The notes beneath the pieces are model-generated. The model made no database searches and was not told the origin of the DNA. It saw only the letters and a program-made list of their open reading frames with translations. Below are positions 63,519-64,000 of a stretch of 64,000 nt of DNA, piece by piece (the first letter of the stretch is position 1; each line of letters begins with the position of its first letter). A program made the position numbers and the translations under genes. Origin of the DNA: Flavihumibacter sp. ZG627 (lineage in GTDB: Bacteria; Bacteroidota; Bacteroidia; Chitinophagales; Chitinophagaceae); assembly GCF_000814325.1 (NCBI RefSeq), contig NZ_JPHF01000002.1, forward strand, positions 62,001 to 126,000, given 5' to 3'.

Positions 63519-64000
63519 ATGACCAAAGAAAAGATTCTGGTGATCGGTGCCTGCGGACAGATCGGCGTTGAACTTACCCTGGCACTGAGAAAAATTTATG
63601 GCAATAGTAATGTCATCGCTTCTGATCTCCGCGAGGAAAATGAGCTCCTTCGTGGTACTGGTCCTTATGTATCCATTGATGCGCTGAACAAGGAAATGCT
63701 GCATGTTCAGGTGATCAGGCAGAATATTACCCAGGTATACCTGCTGGCGGCAATTCTTTCTGCTACCGGCGAAAAGAATCCTAACCTGGCCTGGCATCTC
63801 AATATGCAAAGCCTGCTGAATATCCTGGATATTGCCAGGGAAGAGAAACTGCATAAAGTTTACTGGCCATCTTCCATTGCAGTATTCGGTCCTACATCGC
63901 CCAAGCAGAATTGTCCCCAGTATACCATCATTGAGCCTACCACAGTTTATGGCATTTCAAAATATGCAGGCGAATTCTGGTGTAATTATTACTTCCAGCG
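63519..64000 (+). CDS. NAD-dependent epimerase-fold protein, L-threonine 3-dehydrogenase-like (5' part)
   Basis: The frame from ATG 63519 runs open to the window edge (160 codons visible). N-terminal Rossmann motif KILVIGACGQIGVELTLALRK, then ASDLREENELL, VYLLAAILSATGEKNPNLAWHLNM, the catalytic region WPSSIAVFGPTSPKQN and the YGISKYAGE motif with catalytic Tyr and Lys. This order fits the short-chain (extended SDR) L-threonine 3-dehydrogenases that convert threonine to 2-amino-3-ketobutyrate. The C-terminal half lies outside the window, so other epimerases cannot be excluded. Confidence 0.8.
   Translation, partial: MTKEKILVIGACGQIGVELTLALRKIYGNSNVIASDLREENELLRGTGPYVSIDALNKEMLHVQVIRQNITQVYLLAAILSATGEKNPNLAWHLNMQSLLNILDIAREEKLHKVYWPSSIAVFGPTSPKQNCPQYTIIEPTTVYGISKYAGEFWCNYYFQ

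Overview
The window looks like a piece of a Bacteroidota chromosome, most likely a member of the Chitinophagia/Chitinophagaceae. The supporting signs are a T9SS C-terminal sorting domain, a PorW/SprE-like TPR protein, an Oar-like TonB receptor, a bactofilin/AtpZ cluster, a CusA pump fused to a TolC-like domain, a DAHP synthase fused to a type II chorismate mutase, TAnnTTTG-type -7 promoter elements, and a general lack of Shine-Dalgarno sequences. I saw no rRNA, tRNA, CRISPR array, insertion sequence or prophage. No gene-free stretch exceeds about 300 bases.

Layout. 1-4953 (+): the 3' end of a mannan/glucomannan utilisation operon (sodium/sugar symporter, mannosylglucose phosphorylase GH130, cellobiose/mannobiose 2-epimerase, secreted GH9 endoglucanase). 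5023-7555 (-): a GH109-like secreted protein and a NahK-like sugar 1-kinase, a possible GalNAc salvage pair. 7666-8798 (-): ECF sigma factor and its putative anti-sigma factor. 9029-14755: a small membrane protein, an S41 peptidase, a BadF-type amino-sugar kinase with MurQ (cell-wall sugar recycling), a T9SS-sorted protein and an unknown protein.

14828-22393 (+): a complete-looking Phe/Tyr operon (pheA, aminotransferase, tyrA, DAHP synthase-chorismate mutase, aroB, aroA, aroC). In front of it lies an undocumented-looking transcription attenuator. It has a 31-codon leader peptide with eight consecutive Phe/Tyr codons, a 16-pair antiterminator and a 9-bp terminator hairpin with a U-tract that ends at the pheA start codon. 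I consider this the strongest find.

22415-34573: envelope genes (L,D-transpeptidase, RlpA, OmpA, PBP1A, PorW/SprE-like) and a cluster with an M23-type membrane anchor lacking its peptidase, a bactofilin, AtpZ, a membrane protein, a SprT-like protein and an outer-membrane barrel. 34576-43573: GNAT, a small membrane ORF, then a metal-type operon (TonB receptor, small secreted protein, RND-TolC fusion, adaptor). A TTTAGACA-type dyad overlaps the -7 element of this operon.

43577-52330: a seven-gene minus-strand operon rich in amide-bond enzymes (ATP-grasp, YbdK/GCS2 ligase, amidase, amidohydrolase, class I glutamine amidotransferase, a second ATP-grasp-like protein, cupin), with a divergent esterase. 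Its product is unknown. 52331-64000: an 11-bp tandem-repeat element, a small conserved-looking protein, an Oar-like TonB receptor, RibBA, a TamB-like giant protein that seems to lack a canonical start codon, a 47-residue secreted peptide, KdsA, and the 5' part of a threonine-dehydrogenase-like epimerase.
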